This document shows positions 37,238 to 48,372 of a stretch of 64,000 nt of DNA, in pieces. Origin of the DNA: Undibacterium sp. Jales W-56 (GTDB lineage Bacteria > Pseudomonadota > Gammaproteobacteria > Burkholderiales > Burkholderiaceae_D); assembly GCF_025548535.1 (NCBI RefSeq), contig NZ_JAJLQW010000007.1:62001-126000 (forward strand). Direction: 5' to 3'. Made by a program: the position numbers and the translations under genes. The notes below the pieces were generated by a model. It saw nothing but the letters and a program-made list of their open reading frames with translations, searched no databases and was not told where the DNA came from. Position 1 is the first letter of the stretch, and each line of letters starts with the position of its first letter.

Positions 37238-37253
37238 ACGTTTACGTAAACGT
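37238..37253. promoter_or_regulatory. 16-bp palindrome upstream of the SDR gene (LiuR-like operator)
   Basis: ACGTTTACGTAAACGT is a perfect inverted repeat. It resembles, as far as I recall it, the operator of LiuR (MerR family), which controls branched-chain amino acid and acyl-CoA degradation genes in proteobacteria. It is the only operator-like palindrome in the 237 bp between hppA and the SDR gene. Confidence 0.55.
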
Positions 37254-37340
37254 CACTATGTGCCTATTGTACCGAAATTTGGCGACTCAAAATAGAAAAA
37301 GGCGACTTTGCGCCGCCTCTCTCTCATTGCAGGATCACAT

Positions 37341-39575
37341 TTATTTTGCCGGCGCCGCCGATCCCGACGCAGCAACTGGCTCGCTGGCTGATGCAGTTGC
37401 GGTCATTGGCGTAACCGCTGATGCAGCAGTCGCTGGCGATGCGGCCACTGGCGCAGCGACTGGTGCAATAGCGGAACTGGTGCTTGCCGATATGGCTGCC
37501 GGCATCACTGGCGCTTGGCTCATCGCAGTGCCGGCGCCAGTTCCAGGCAATAAGGGCACCAGTAACAAGGCCACGATATTGATAATCTTGATCAGGGGAT
37601 TAATTGCCGGACCGGCGGTATCTTTGTAAGGATCGCCGACCGTGTCACCGGTCACTGCCGCCTTATGCGCCTCAGACCCTTTGCCGCCGTGATGACCGTC
37701 TTCAATATATTTCTTTGCATTGTCCCAGGCACCGCCGCCAGTGGTCATCGAAATGGCAACGAATAAGCCGGTCACGATGGTTCCCATCAGTAAGCCGCCA
37801 AGCGCAGCCGGTCCCAGCAGCAGTCCCACCAGAACAGGCACGATCACCGGCAACAAGGAAGGCAAAATCATTTCCTTGATCGCCGAGGTAGTCAGCATAT
37901 CGACCGCTTTATCGTATTCAGGTTTGCCGCCGCCATCCATGATGCCTTTGATTTCCTTGAACTGACGGCGGACTTCTACCACCACGGCACCGGCGGCGCG
38001 CCCTACCGCCTCCATCGCCATCGCACCGAACAGATAAGGAATCAAGCCGCCAATGAACAAGCCGACGATCACTTGCGGATTCGACAGATCGAACGAGGTG
38101 CTCTTGCCGACGGAATCGAGCGCATGGGTATAGTCGGCAAATAACACCAGGGCGGCAAGCCCGGCAGAGCCAATTGCATAGCCTTTGGTCACGGCCTTGG
38201 TGGTATTGCCCACCGCATCCAAAGGATCGGTAATGGCACGCACCGAGGCGGGCATTTCAGACATTTCGGCAATACCGCCCGCGTTATCGGTAATCGGGCC
38301 GTACGCATCCAGGGCCACGATAATTCCAGCCATCGACAACATCGAAGTCGCGGCAATCGCAATCCCGTACAGCCCCGCCAGCCAATACGACACCAGAATC
38401 GCGGCGCATACTGCCAGCACCGGATAGGCGGTTGATTTCATCGATACGCCAAGACCCGCAATGATATTGGTGCCGTGACCGGTAGTCGATGCCTGTGCCA
38501 CATGCTGTACCGGCTTGAAATCCGTGCCGGTATAGTATTCAGTGATGTAGACCATCAAACCGGTGAGCACGATACCGACGACCGTCGATCCCATCATGGG
38601 CATGCGCATATCTTCTGGCATCACCGCCCAGGTGACAATCGCGAAACCGACCAGTGAGAGGCCGGCGGCCCACCAGAGTCCCGTGTACAAAGCCGACATG
38701 ATTTTTTTGCCTGGCTTTGCTTTGACCATAGTGCAACCGACGATGGACGCCAGTATCGAGACGGCACCCAGCATCAGCGGATACACGATCGCCTGCGTCG
38801 TCGCATTCGTGATGACCAGTGCGCCCAGCAACATCGTCGCAATCAGAGTCACGACGTAAGTTTCAAACAAATCGGCTGCCATACCGGCGCAATCACCGAC
38901 GTTATCGCCAACATTATCGGCAATCACTGCCGGATTGCGCGGATCATCCTCGGGGATGCCGGCTTCCACCTTGCCCACCAGATCGGCACCGACGTCCGCA
39001 CCCTTGGTAAAAATGCCGCCGCCAAGACGGGCGAAAATCGAGATCAGTGAAGCGCCGAACGCCAGACCGATCAAGGGCTGGATCACATCATGCTGGTTCA
39101 CGGTATAGCCTAAACCATGCGGCGCAGACAGCATCAGGATCCAGTAAAAAATCGTCACGCCCAGCAGGCCCAGGCCAACCACCAGCATGCCTGTAATCGC
39201 ACCGCCCTTGAAGGCGACATCGAGTGCTTCGTTGATGCCCTTGGTCGCTGCCTGGGCAGTCCTGACGTTGGCGCGTACCGAGACGTTCATCCCGATAAAA
39301 CCGCAAGCACCGGATAGCACCGCACCGACCATGAAGCCCATCGCCGTAGTCAGTCCAAGTAACACAGCAATCGCAACGAATAGAACCAGACCGACAATCG
39401 CAATCGTTCTGTATTGCCTGGCCAGGTAAGCCGCCGCACCTTGTTGTATGGCCGCTGCAATTTCTTGCATACGGGCGTTACCTGCATCCTGTTTTAAAAT
39501 CCAGCTTCGCGATACTAGACCGTAGAGCACGGCGATAACTCCACATGCAATCACAAACCATAGTCCTGCTGCCAT
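37341..39575 (-). CDS. hppA: Membrane-bound proton-translocating pyrophosphatase
   Basis: A 744-residue pump with about 16 membrane segments that couples pyrophosphate hydrolysis to proton export. [43 protein letters not shown] carries the pyrophosphate site. The Lys in [10 protein letters not shown] (where K+-dependent pumps have Ala) marks it as the potassium-independent type. Start at 39575 has GGAGGAG before it; an upstream open frame (to 39671) is rejected. Odd feature: after the last membrane segment the protein ends in ~60 residues made almost only of Ala, Pro, Ser, Thr and Val. Confidence 0.95.
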   Translation of the reverse strand: MAAGLWFVIACGVIAVLYGLVSRSWILKQDAGNARMQEIAAAIQQGAAAYLARQYRTIAIVGLVLFVAIAVLLGLTTAMGFMVGAVLSGACGFIGMNVSVRANVRTAQAATKGINEALDVAFKGGAITGMLVVGLGLLGVTIFYWILMLSAPHGLGYTVNQHDVIQPLIGLAFGASLISIFARLGGGIFTKGADVGADLVGKVEAGIPEDDPRNPAVIADNVGDNVGDCAGMAADLFETYVVTLIATMLLGALVITNATTQAIVYPLMLGAVSILASIVGCTMVKAKPGKKIMSALYTGLWWAAGLSLVGFAIVTWAVMPEDMRMPMMGSTVVGIVLTGLMVYITEYYTGTDFKPVQHVAQASTTGHGTNIIAGLGVSMKSTAYPVLAVCAAILVSYWLAGLYGIAIAATSMLSMAGIIVALDAYGPITDNAGGIAEMSEMPASVRAITDPLDAVGNTTKAVTKGYAIGSAGLAALVLFADYTHALDSVGKSTSFDLSNPQVIVGLFIGGLIPYLFGAMAMEAVGRAAGAVVVEVRRQFKEIKGIMDGGGKPEYDKAVDMLTTSAIKEMILPSLLPVIVPVLVGLLLGPAALGGLLMGTIVTGLFVAISMTTGGGAWDNAKKYIEDGHHGGKGSEAHKAAVTGDTVGDPYKDTAGPAINPLIKIINIVALLLVPLLPGTGAGTAMSQAPVMPAAISASTSSAIAPVAAPVAASPATAASAVTPMTATASASEPVAASGSAAPAK

Positions 39576-39786
39576 GTTGACTCCTCCAATTGTTATCAGC
39601 ATCCTTTGCATGGGTAATGCAAATTTGCCTTTTGTGACCATATAAAAACGGCGACCAAGTAAAACAACCACGACTTTTCATTTCTCAGATCATCAATCCT
39701 GTGACCTATAGCGATGAACACTGCGTACTGCACAACTTAACCGTTGCCCTTCATTTTCTGGAGAAGCATTTGCCAGGGCAGGCAAG

Positions 39787-39814
39787 AAAAAAGCGGACCG
39801 GCGGGTCCGCTTTT
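39787..39814 (-). terminator. Terminator of adk
   Basis: The stem GCGGACC/GGTCCGC with loop GGCG; on the minus strand six U residues follow. It lies four bases after the adk stop codon. Confidence 0.85.
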
Positions 39815-39817
39815 AGT

Positions 39818-40513
<696 letters not shown>

Positions 40514-40737
40514 TTATATTCTTGCGCATGACAGCCTGAGGCTGCGATGCCATATTTTTCTGCGAAGCCGTGATTTTGTTCTTGGTGCTTATTATTTTTA
40601 TACAAATGAGGCACTAGTAATATCACAGTATCTTTTCACGAAACTTACCACAATTTTTTATATTATTGATGCTTTGCCATGAAATCATGTGCCTGATCAA
40701 GTATTTTCATGTGAATTTCGCTGTGCTGCGTATTGCA

Positions 40738-41484
40738 TTAATAGAATGTCCTGACCCTGATCAAGTCTTCCGGCGTATCTACGCCAGGCGCCGGACTGCT
40801 GTCTGTAACGTACACCGCAATCGCATGTCCATTCCACAACACCCGTAATTGCTCGAGGGCTTCGATCTGCTCCAGCGGCGAGACGTCCAGCGTCGGGTAA
40901 GACAATAAAAAATCATTGCGATACGCGTACAAACCGATATGTCGCAAAGGCGCATAAGCTGCTGGCAGGGTATCGCGACTCAGGGCGAAGCCATCTCTAT
41001 GCCAGGGAATCGTGGCGCGTGAAAAGGTCAAAGCCCGTCCAAATTTATCCAACACGACTTTCACGACATTCGGATTAAACACCTCCTGCACATCATGTAG
41101 CGGATGCGCGGCAGTCGCCATCGGCACCTGTGCACTCACCAAAGCGGCTGTCGCGGCAATCAGGGCCGGATCAATCAGTGGCTCATCCCCCTGCACATTC
41201 ACCACCACCGCATCTCTCGGCAAATCCATTAAAGCCGAAACCTCGGCAATCCGGTCGGTACCGGAGGGATGATCGGCACGCGTCATGCATGCCGGAATGC
41301 CATGCTCACGGCAAGCTGCCAGAATATCCGCATGATCTGTTGCCACCATGATTTGCGCCGCGCCAGACAATAAGGCACGCTCGGCAGTGCGCACCACCAT
41401 CGGTTTGCCGCCGAGGTCGGCTAAGGGCTTATTTGGCAAGCGACTCGATGCCAGGCGGGCTGGAATAATGACGGTAAAACTCAT
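40738..41484 (-). CDS. kdsB: 3-deoxy-manno-octulosonate cytidylyltransferase
   Basis: Activates KDO as CMP-KDO for lipopolysaccharide core synthesis. The 248-residue protein starts [27 protein letters not shown], the nucleotidyltransferase loop, with [12 protein letters not shown] and HIGLYAYR as further family motifs. It follows trm112 and lpxK on the minus strand, forming the conserved envelope cluster exbB-exbD-lpxK-trm112-kdsB-adk. Confidence 0.97.
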   Translation of the reverse strand: MSFTVIIPARLASSRLPNKPLADLGGKPMVVRTAERALLSGAAQIMVATDHADILAACREHGIPACMTRADHPSGTDRIAEVSALMDLPRDAVVVNVQGDEPLIDPALIAATAALVSAQVPMATAAHPLHDVQEVFNPNVVKVVLDKFGRALTFSRATIPWHRDGFALSRDTLPAAYAPLRHIGLYAYRNDFLLSYPTLDVSPLEQIEALEQLRVLWNGHAIAVYVTDSSPAPGVDTPEDLIRVRTFY

Positions 41485-41507
41485 AGACAGATCTTAGATT
41501 CCGAAAA

Positions 41508-41678
41508 TTAAGCCGCTGGTAACTGACGGGCCTGATCTACCCACATGATGGGAATATCATCGCGAATCGGGAACGCCAGTTTATCGGCATTGCAAATCAA
41601 TTCTTGCGCCGCTTTGTCGTACACCAGAGGGCTTTTGCACAAAGGGCAGACCAAGACATCAAGCAAGCGTGCGTCCAT
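41508..41678 (-). CDS. Trm112 family protein (YcaR-like)
   Basis: A 56-residue protein, too short for usual ORF lists: it starts [20 protein letters not shown] and ends [10 protein letters not shown]. The CPLC pair and the later Cys in ELICN form a partial zinc ribbon, and [10 protein letters not shown] is the family end motif. Trm112 in eukaryotes activates methyltransferases; the bacterial role is unknown. Its start lies inside the 3' end of lpxK (20 bp overlap), and kdsB starts 23 bp downstream, so all three are one transcript. Confidence 0.93.
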   Translation of the reverse strand: MDARLLDVLVCPLCKSPLVYDKAAQELICNADKLAFPIRDDIPIMWVDQARQLPAA

Positions 41679-42720
41679 GTTGTTTCTCCGAAATCAATTC
41701 AATTATTTGTTGTGCGAAATGGGGATCCAGTTGCGCATCGACCGGCACCACCCAGATACGTGCATCTTGTCGCAATGCCGCTAGTTGACGACATTTTACT
41801 GCATCCTTTTCGGTCATCAGGATAATGTCCGAGGTAATTTGCGCAAAACTTGTGGCATGAAACGCATAGTGATCCGGCATGGGCAAGCCCTTGCATTGCA
41901 CCCCTGCCGCAGCCAGCATGGTAAAAAACCGCTGCGGATTGCCGATTCCGGCGACTGCGGTGATTTCCAGCGCAGTGCTGGCAAGGTGTTGCAGTGTTTG
42001 CGTTTTTTGCGGATCGCACAATTGATAAACCGCGCCCGCCAGTAATTGCATGCGTAGGACTGGTGCATCCGCCGGAACACCGAGCGCAGGCAGCGGCGCA
42101 TCGGCAGGCAGATTGACCACGGTAAAATCGCGACGCCGCTGCACTGGCTCGCGCAAAGGCCCGGCAGGTAACAGCCAGCCATTACCGACACCGCGCTGGT
42201 CGAATAAAACGATTTCCACGTCGCGCGCCAAGGCATAATGCTGCAGACCGTCGTCAGAAATAATCACATTGACTTCAGGATGCGCGAGTAGCAACATCTG
42301 CGCCGCGGCCACCCGCTGACGTCCGACGACTACCGGAGCGTTGGTTCGCGTATGTATCAACAGCGGTTCGTCACCGACGACTTGCGCCAGCGCATCGGCA
42401 GTAACCAGCGTCACGGCAGCGGCCTCAGCCGCATAACCGCGCGAAATCACGCCCGGCGTCCAGCCTGCCGCACGCAATTGCTGTACCAGATAAATCACCA
42501 GCGGGGTTTTGCCGGTGCCGCCGACAAAAATATTCCCGACCACAATCACCGGCACGGCGACGCGCGTCTGCGATTGATAGCCAAGCAAAATCAGGCCGAG
42601 GCGAAATCCAAGCAAAAACTGAAATAGTTGAGCGACCGGCCAAAACAAACATGCCCAGACACCGCGCCGCATCCAAACGCGCATCAGACCCGCTTCCCAT
42701 CTTGAACGTATTGACTGCAA
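41659..42720 (-). CDS. lpxK: Tetraacyldisaccharide 4'-kinase
   Basis: Phosphorylates the lipid A precursor disaccharide at the inner membrane. The 353-residue protein has an N-terminal membrane-associated helix ([16 protein letters not shown]), the Walker A loop [15 protein letters not shown] and the [16 protein letters not shown] block typical of LpxK. The frame starts at a TTG (42720); an ATG at 42684 (LMRVWMRRG) is the alternative, and homologues support either. It ends 20 bp inside trm112. A copy of the 82-bp palindromic repeat lies right upstream. Confidence 0.94.
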   Translation of the reverse strand: MQSIRSRWEAGLMRVWMRRGVWACLFWPVAQLFQFLLGFRLGLILLGYQSQTRVAVPVIVVGNIFVGGTGKTPLVIYLVQQLRAAGWTPGVISRGYAAEAAAVTLVTADALAQVVGDEPLLIHTRTNAPVVVGRQRVAAAQMLLLAHPEVNVIISDDGLQHYALARDVEIVLFDQRGVGNGWLLPAGPLREPVQRRRDFTVVNLPADAPLPALGVPADAPVLRMQLLAGAVYQLCDPQKTQTLQHLASTALEITAVAGIGNPQRFFTMLAAAGVQCKGLPMPDHYAFHATSFAQITSDIILMTEKDAVKCRQLAALRQDARIWVVPVDAQLDPHFAQQIIELISEKQHGRTLA

Positions 42721-42733
42721 CAGAAACTCCCGA

Positions 42734-42815
42734 CATACTCACCTGAGTATCAATATTAAATGGCCTATTACGCACATAGAATATGCGGAACAGGCCATCA
42801 AATGGAGATACTCCC
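42734..42815 (+). repeat. 82-bp palindromic repeat, copy 2 of 3
   Basis: It begins with the perfect palindrome ATACTCACCTGAGTAT, has the core GAATATGCGGAACAGGCC and ends GGAGATACTCCC. Its middle forms one long imperfect hairpin (ATGGCCT ... AGGCCAT, with inner CGCA/TGCG). It lies between the lpxK start and the exbD end, in inverted orientation relative to copies 1 and 3. Confidence 0.7.
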
Positions 42816-42852
42816 GATTTATTGTGTATTTACGACAAAATTGCGACCGCAA

Positions 42853-43302
42853 TTATTTCGACTTGCCTGAAGCTTGGGCCGCAAAAGTCACTTTCGCCAG
42901 GCCCGCAATGCGCGCCGCTTCCAGGACATCAATCACAGACTGATGGGTGGCTGCGCGATCCGCATTGATAATCACGACAGGATCGCGTTGCGCTCCGTCT
43001 TTGCCTGCGTCCAAAGCACTGGCGGCTTGCTTCAGGTCCTGCGCCAGAGTCGCCGTATCGAGAAACGACACCGGCTGATTATTGATCTTGTAGCGACCTT
43101 GCGCATCAATGCCGATGTCGATCTGATTCGGTTTATCCTGCGCCTTTTCAGCATCTGCCGTCGGCAGTGTGATTTGCAGCTCCGTAAAACGGCTGTAGGT
43201 CGTCGTCACCATCAAGAAAATCAGAATCACCAACAACACGTCGATGAAAGGGATCAGATTGATCTCAGGGTCTTCACGTCCCTGTCCTTTACGAAAATTC
43301 AT
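42853..43302 (-). CDS. exbD: Biopolymer transport protein ExbD/TolR family
   Basis: A 149-residue inner-membrane protein with one N-terminal membrane segment (LIPFIDVLLVILIFLMVTTTY), which contains the conserved Asp used for proton movement, and a periplasmic domain ending VTFAAQ. NLIPFIDVLLVLL-type wording is the ExbD hallmark. With ExbB it powers TonB (or Tol) for outer-membrane transport. Start overlaps the exbB stop by one base. It could serve the TonB-dependent receptor at the right end of the window. Confidence 0.93.
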   Translation of the reverse strand: MNFRKGQGREDPEINLIPFIDVLLVILIFLMVTTTYSRFTELQITLPTADAEKAQDKPNQIDIGIDAQGRYKINNQPVSFLDTATLAQDLKQAASALDAGKDGAQRDPVVIINADRAATHQSVIDVLEAARIAGLAKVTFAAQASGKSK

Positions 43303-43907
43303 TATTTTCTCGCGTTGTGGACAGTATCAACAAACTTCACCGCCTGCTGTTCCATATCGACCACCAGGCTATCGACCAGAGCACGGAAATGGCGGTAAAA
43401 AATCAAGGCCGGCATCGCGATCAGCAAGCCAAAACCCGTGTTGTACAAGGCTACCGAAATACCATGGGCGAGTTGCACCGGATTCGCACCGGAGGCGTTT
43501 TGCGAACCGAAAATCTCAATCATGCCGACCACCGTACCGAACAGACCCATCAACGGTGCCAGCGACGCAATCGTACCCAGCGTAGTCAGAAACCGCTCCA
43601 GCTCATGCGCGACACCACGACCCGCCTCCTCTATCGATTCTTTCATGACCTCACGCGGCGCATTCACGTTACGCAAACCAGCCGCAAGCACGGTACCCAA
43701 AGGCGAGTTATTCGCCAACTGGTCAATCACTTCCTGCTTGATTTTGCCTGCGTGATACACCCGGATCACTTCATCAAGCAAAGTGCGCGGCAGGATGCGC
43801 TGACGACGCAGCGACAGACTGCGTTCAATGATTAATGCCAGCGCAATGATCGATGCAACCAGCAAAAGATAAATAGGCCAACCAGCCGCTTGGATAATGG
43901 CAAACAA
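43302..43907 (-). CDS. exbB: MotA/TolQ/ExbB proton channel family protein
   Basis: A 201-residue protein with three membrane segments: IYLLLVASIIALALIIE near the start, and the conserved TLGTIASLAPLMGLFGTVVGMIEIF and ISVALYNTGFGLLIAMPALIFY segments. With ExbD it forms the proton-driven motor. The start is a TTG at 43907 with AAGGAG six bases upstream. First gene of the exbB-exbD-lpxK-trm112-kdsB run. Confidence 0.94.
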   Translation of the reverse strand: MFAIIQAAGWPIYLLLVASIIALALIIERSLSLRRQRILPRTLLDEVIRVYHAGKIKQEVIDQLANNSPLGTVLAAGLRNVNAPREVMKESIEEAGRGVAHELERFLTTLGTIASLAPLMGLFGTVVGMIEIFGSQNASGANPVQLAHGISVALYNTGFGLLIAMPALIFYRHFRALVDSLVVDMEQQAVKFVDTVHNARK

Positions 43908-45083
43908 AAGTGACTCCTTAGTCCTGGGTAGTGCGAAGATTATCAGGCATTACGCAAAATCATCCCAGCAAACAACACCTGCGCCAAGCTTAAAACTGAA
44001 CACAACAGGCTGGCAGCACAATACCGAGAGTAGTTTTACATAAGCCCTGAGAGCAAATGAGATTCAACCCCGCAATGTAGCGCGTTGCGTGCGTGTGGGC
44101 AAGTACACAAGATGAAAATCTGCAATTAGTTTTTTCTGTTTGAGCAGGTCAGCATTTTCACTGAGTTTTGCACAAATTCTGTGTGCAAGATTGTGGATAA
44201 GTAGAGGTGAACTAGCTAAGCTTTTGATTCCACTCGATTTAATATCAATGCTACAGAATTAGGCAGCGCGTATAACTTCATTTTCATCGCAATATGCAGG
44301 CCAGTCATCAAAAGTTCTGCACAGTTTATGTGGACAACATTGTGCACAAGGCAGGCACAAGAACTTAAGTTGCTGATTTAAAAGCGATTATGCTGATGCC
44401 CAAATAAAGAGCAAAATTCGTTTTTCCGCCGGGAACCCATACTTTGTCCTCGCCTGTACCAATTTATACCCAATTTTTTGGAAAATTTTTACCCGGCCTG
44501 AGCATGAGCCGGTTTAATGTGGATAAGTCAGCATTTCTGCACATTTTTTGTGGATAAGACTGTGAAGAAGACTTGCAGATAAGATTAAGCGGTTGATTTA
44601 ATTGATTTTATTTTGGATGCCCGCAAATTAGGCAAAGCGCATAAAAACATCCATTCTGGCGAAATCGACAGCTAAACGCGCCGCCCTGGGAGGCTTATCC
44701 ACAAACAACGCTTACTTTTGCACATAAATTGTGGACAAGATTGTGTACAAGCATAGTGATTATCGCTAAGTCTTTGTTTTAATTAAATATTGGCTTAGTG
44801 CAAATAATTTAGGCAAGGCAAACGATTGCCATAATTCATTAAAGTACCGGGCTTTATCCACTCATACTGTGGATAACTTTGTGAACAAGATGAAGACTTA
44901 TCGCTAAAGTCCTTGATTATTAAGGATTTTTCTTTTTTTCAAAAAAATGTAGAAAAATACTAATTCATTAAAAATCAATAACTTGGAAGAATATTCTAGA
45001 TTGCTTTTGACATGCGCAACACTTAATGACATTCTGAGGGCCACCTCTTCTTTCTGTGGACAGCTTTTAGCTTTAAACGCTTT
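43908..45083. other. 1.2 kb gene-free region with DnaA boxes (origin- or datA-like)
   Basis: The longest stretch with no gene apart from 60.2-61.5 kb. Five exact copies of the DnaA box TTATCCACA (either strand) lie at 44192-44200, 44518-44526, 44549-44557, 44695-44703 and 44868-44876. Near matches TGTGGACAA lie at 44329-44337 and 44730-44738, and TTATCCACT at 44854-44862. The box-rich part is followed at 44920-45010 by very AT-rich DNA. Genes to the left run leftward and genes to the right rightward. dnaA, dnaN and rpmH are not nearby, so a chromosomal origin is not claimed. Confidence 0.6.
44167..44930 (+). repeat. Five diverged ~110-180 bp repeats carrying DnaA-box-like words
   Basis: Units begin near 44167, 44316, 44536, 44718 and 44853. 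Each opens with TTYTGCACA (fifth: TTATCCACT), then five or six A/T bases, then GTGGAYAA (first: GTGTGCAA), then GATTGTG or similar followed by an ACAAG-like word. About 30-40 bp later come TTGATTTAAT-like and, in units 1, 3 and 4, AATTAGGCA or AATTTAGGCA words. Spacing is irregular because of insertions between units 2 and 3. Confidence 0.65.
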
Positions 45084-46445
45084 ATGACCTTTGAATTTCA
45101 TTCTTCAAGCCCAGTAACGATGCTGTCCGTGATCACAGTCTCGGCGCTGAACCAGGCAGTGGCTCAGTTATTGGAACGAAACATCCCGCTGACGTGGGTT
45201 TCCGGTGAAATATCGAATTTTACCCGCGCCGCATCTGGACATTGGTATTTCACTTTAAAGGATGCGGGCGCTCAAGTGCGTGCCGTGATGTTCCGCGGGC
45301 GCGCCCAATACGCCGACTTCATGCCACGTGAAGGTGACAAGGTGGAAGTCCGCGCGCTGGTCAGCCTGTATGCGCCGCGAGGCGATTATCAGATCAACGT
45401 CGAAGCCATACGCCGTGCCGGCATGGGTAATTTGTATGAGGCATTCCTGCAATTGAAAGCCAGGTTGGATCAGGAAGGCCTGTTCGATCCGGCACGCAAG
45501 CGTCCGATTCCGAATTTTGTCAAAACCATCGGCATCGTCAGCAGCCCGCAGGCAGCGGCCTTGCGCGATATCCTGAGCGCGCTGCAAAGACGGGCGCCGC
45601 ATATTCAGGTCATTCTGTATCCGACGCCGGTGCAGGGCGAAGGTGCCGCGAATAAGATCGCGCAGGCGATTGCGACCGCGTCGGCGCGTGCAGAATGCGA
45701 TGTGCTGTTGGTCTGCCGCGGCGGCGGCAGCATTGAAGATCTGTGGGCATTCAACGAAGAAATCGTCGCCCGGACCATCATACATTGCACCATGCCCGTA
45801 ATCAGCGGTGTGGGTCATGAAACCGACTTCACGATTGCCGATTTTGTCGCCGATATACGCGCCGCAACGCCGACTGCCGCAGCAGAATTGGCGGCCACGC
45901 CACGCGCCGACTGGCTGGACAAGCTCACCCAATATCGCCGGCATGCAGAGCGCGCCATGCAGCGCCAATTGGCTGCACACAATCAAACCCTCGACTGGCT
46001 GACACGCCGTTTAGTCAGCCCTGTCAACGCCATCAAGGCAAAGCGCCAGAACCTGGAACGTGCCGCACAAAGCCTGCGTTACGCCAGTGCCATGCCGCGC
46101 CAGCAAGCGCATTCCCGTCTGCTGAATATGCGAACCCGGCTCCAGGCGCAGCGTCCCGACCTCGATACCGAACGTATTCATCTGCAAGAACAGCAACGCC
46201 GGTTTGCGTCCGCCTTCCAGCGACAAACAGACGCGCAACGAGGCAGACTGGGTAATCTCAGCGCCCAGTTAGAAATGCTGAATCCGCAAAGAACCCTGGA
46301 ACGCGGCTATGCGATACTCAGCGACCGCAAAGGCAAGCTGATACGTTCAAATAAAGACTTGCAACCACATAGCCTGGTCTCGGTCCGGCTGGCTGACGGC
46401 ACTGCGGAAATCGGCATCAGTAGCGTGCAAGCGGACCTGGACTAA
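45084..46445 (+). CDS. xseA: Exodeoxyribonuclease VII large subunit
   Basis: Part of the ATP-independent exonuclease that degrades single-stranded DNA from both ends. The 453-residue protein has the N-terminal OB-fold ([25 protein letters not shown]), the catalytic region [30 protein letters not shown], and a long coiled coil in residues ~270-400, ending with the closing [16 protein letters not shown] at 45084 is given; an in-frame ATG at 45120 is also possible, and neither has a good ribosome binding site. The small subunit gene xseB is not nearby. Confidence 0.95.
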   Translation: MTFEFHSSSPVTMLSVITVSALNQAVAQLLERNIPLTWVSGEISNFTRAASGHWYFTLKDAGAQVRAVMFRGRAQYADFMPREGDKVEVRALVSLYAPRGDYQINVEAIRRAGMGNLYEAFLQLKARLDQEGLFDPARKRPIPNFVKTIGIVSSPQAAALRDILSALQRRAPHIQVILYPTPVQGEGAANKIAQAIATASARAECDVLLVCRGGGSIEDLWAFNEEIVARTIIHCTMPVISGVGHETDFTIADFVADIRAATPTAAAELAATPRADWLDKLTQYRRHAERAMQRQLAAHNQTLDWLTRRLVSPVNAIKAKRQNLERAAQSLRYASAMPRQQAHSRLLNMRTRLQAQRPDLDTERIHLQEQQRRFASAFQRQTDAQRGRLGNLSAQLEMLNPQRTLERGYAILSDRKGKLIRSNKDLQPHSLVSVRLADGTAEIGISSVQADLD

Positions 46446-46594
46446 GCTGGCGACGGCAAAATGCCGGCTATTTAAAAATTTTGCCGTTCTGAAGAAATTT
46501 AATCGCATTCGAAAATCACCGGATAGCTGCAAGCATGGCATTAAGCTATTACAATGAAGGTTTTCCCCGAACCACGAACAACAAAGGAAGCACA

Positions 46595-47173
46595 ATGGAA
46601 CATACCCTACCGGCATTGCCCTATGCACTGGACGCTTTAGCCCCGCATATCTCCAAAGAAACTTTGGAATATCACTATGGCAAACACCACCAGACCTATG
46701 TGACCAACCTGAACAACCTGATCAAAGGGACAGAATTTGAAAACGCTTCCCTGGAAGAGATCGTTAAAAAATCCTCCGGCGGCGTGTTCAATAATTCCGC
46801 CCAGATCTGGAACCACACCTTCTACTGGAACGGCTTGAAGCCAAACGGCGGCGGCGCACCGACCGGCGCACTGGCTGATGCGATCAATGCAAAATGGGGT
46901 TCTTTCGACGCATTCAAAGAAGCCTTCACCAAATCCTGCATCGGCAACTTCGGTTCTTCCTGGACCTGGCTGGTGAAAAAAGCTGACGGCACATTAGACA
47001 TTGTCAACACATCGAATGCGGCCACGCCTTTGACCACAACCGACAAGCCATTGATCACTTGCGATCTGTGGGAACACGCTTATTACATCGACTACCGCAA
47101 TGCACGTCCAAAATATCTGGAAGCATTCTGGGCCTTGGTCAACTGGGATTTTGCAGCGGCGAACCTGGCCTGA
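46595..47173 (+). CDS. sodB: Superoxide dismutase [Fe]
   Basis: A 192-residue cytoplasmic enzyme that disproportionates superoxide. Metal ligands are His in [15 protein letters not shown] (near 26), His in [10 protein letters not shown] (near 75), and Asp/His in [13 protein letters not shown] (near 157-161). The Gly-Gly before the metal site and the lack of a signal peptide favour the iron form. AAAGGAAG precedes the ATG at 46595; the longer open frame is rejected. It follows xseA by 149 bp, a common betaproteobacterial order, and has its own terminator. Confidence 0.96.
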   Translation: MEHTLPALPYALDALAPHISKETLEYHYGKHHQTYVTNLNNLIKGTEFENASLEEIVKKSSGGVFNNSAQIWNHTFYWNGLKPNGGGAPTGALADAINAKWGSFDAFKEAFTKSCIGNFGSSWTWLVKKADGTLDIVNTSNAATPLTTTDKPLITCDLWEHAYYIDYRNARPKYLEAFWALVNWDFAAANLA

Positions 47174-47227
47174 TTCTGATCCGGTGTTGCTCTGCCAGCG
47201 GGCAGATCAGCACCATGCAGCAGCATG

Positions 47228-47268
47228 AAAAAAACCTGTGCTTATCCTCCATAAGCGCAGGTTTTTTT
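47228..47268 (+). terminator. Terminator of sodB
   Basis: An 11-bp stem CCTGTGCTTAT/ATAAGCGCAGG with one T-G pair and a five-base loop, flanked by seven A and seven T residues. Confidence 0.88.
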
Positions 47269-47374
47269 CATCTGTTATGTCGCCCTTTACAGAGGCGTTT
47301 CATGTAAAAATACGCTAGGTTCTTTCGATTAGCTATGCCGGTGTTTTGCCTTCTGCCGGCTTGTACCCTGTTCA

Positions 47375-48250
47375 ATGACTTCACACAAATCCCCCCTGCT
47401 TCGCTTCGCTCCCGTGGTTTTTATTTTCATCTGGGCCTCTGGCTATGTCGTTGCCAAATACGGCTTGCCTTATGCCGAGCCATTGAGCTTTCTGTGCCTG
47501 CGCTACCTTGGCGTCATATTGTTCATGGGTGCGCTCGCCGTAGGCATGCGCGCCCCTTGGCCGGCACGCCAGGCATGGCCGCATATCGCGGTAGCTGGCG
47601 TGCTGATGCAAGCCGGTTATCTTGGCGGCGTCTGGTGTGCGGTAAAACTGGGCATGCCAGCGGGTCTGGCAGCATTGATCGTCAATACCCAACCTATTCT
47701 GACCGCGATACTCGGGCCTGCGATCGGTGAAAAAACCCAGGGCAAACAATGGCTGGGCCTAGGCTTCGGCCTCCTCGGCGTAGGCCTGGTGGTCGCAAAT
47801 AAAATCTCAATGGTTGGCTTGTCCGGCGCCAGCATTGCGCTTGCCGTGATGGCCTTGCTATCGATGACCATAGGCACGCTCTACCAAAAGAAAACCTGCC
47901 CATCGTTTGATGTACGCACCGGTCAGGTAATCCAGTTTGCCGCCTCATTGCTGTTGACATTACCTTTCGCCCTGATGCTGGAAACGCAAACCATACAATG
48001 GACGCCGCAATTTTTTGGCGCCATGGCATGGTCGGTCTTCGTCCTGTCCGGCGTCGGCATTTCAGTATTGTTTATCCTGATACGCCACGGCGAAGCGACC
48101 AAGGTCACCAGCTACATGTATCTGGTACCGCCAGTCACTGCAGTGATGGCCTGGCTGATGTTTGGCGAGCGTTTTACCATGACCGCTGCAATCGGCATGG
48201 TAATCGCCTTGCTCGGCGTGGCCTTAGTGGTCAAGCCTGCGAAAACCTGA
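47375..48250 (+). CDS. DMT superfamily (EamA) transporter
   Basis: A 291-residue inner-membrane protein with ten hydrophobic segments in two EamA repeats. FIFIWASGYVVAKYGLPYAEPLSFLCLRY opens the first repeat; the second repeat starts near residue 150 (GASIALAVMALLSMTIGTLYQ) and contains YMYLVPPVTAVMAWLMFGE, the typical helix end of the family. Substrates in this family are metabolites or amino acids; nothing here tells which. It is a single gene, with a dispersed repeat copy after it. Confidence 0.9.
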   Translation: MTSHKSPLLRFAPVVFIFIWASGYVVAKYGLPYAEPLSFLCLRYLGVILFMGALAVGMRAPWPARQAWPHIAVAGVLMQAGYLGGVWCAVKLGMPAGLAALIVNTQPILTAILGPAIGEKTQGKQWLGLGFGLLGVGLVVANKISMVGLSGASIALAVMALLSMTIGTLYQKKTCPSFDVRTGQVIQFAASLLLTLPFALMLETQTIQWTPQFFGAMAWSVFVLSGVGISVLFILIRHGEATKVTSYMYLVPPVTAVMAWLMFGERFTMTAAIGMVIALLGVALVVKPAKT

Positions 48251-48372
48251 GCGTTTGCCGCTCAAGGTCGCACACCACCTATCCTGCACCACGAACCAAA
48301 GCTGACGGGGATGCGCCTGCCGGGCCGCCGCATCCTCAATCCATTGTGATCACCTCGAAACTTCATTGATAT

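Noticed and set aside
43908-45083. Calling the DnaA-box region the chromosomal oriC
   Set aside because: In betaproteobacteria oriC normally lies by rpmH-dnaA-dnaN-gyrB, none of which is here; skew cannot be computed from this window. Kept only as origin- or datA-like.
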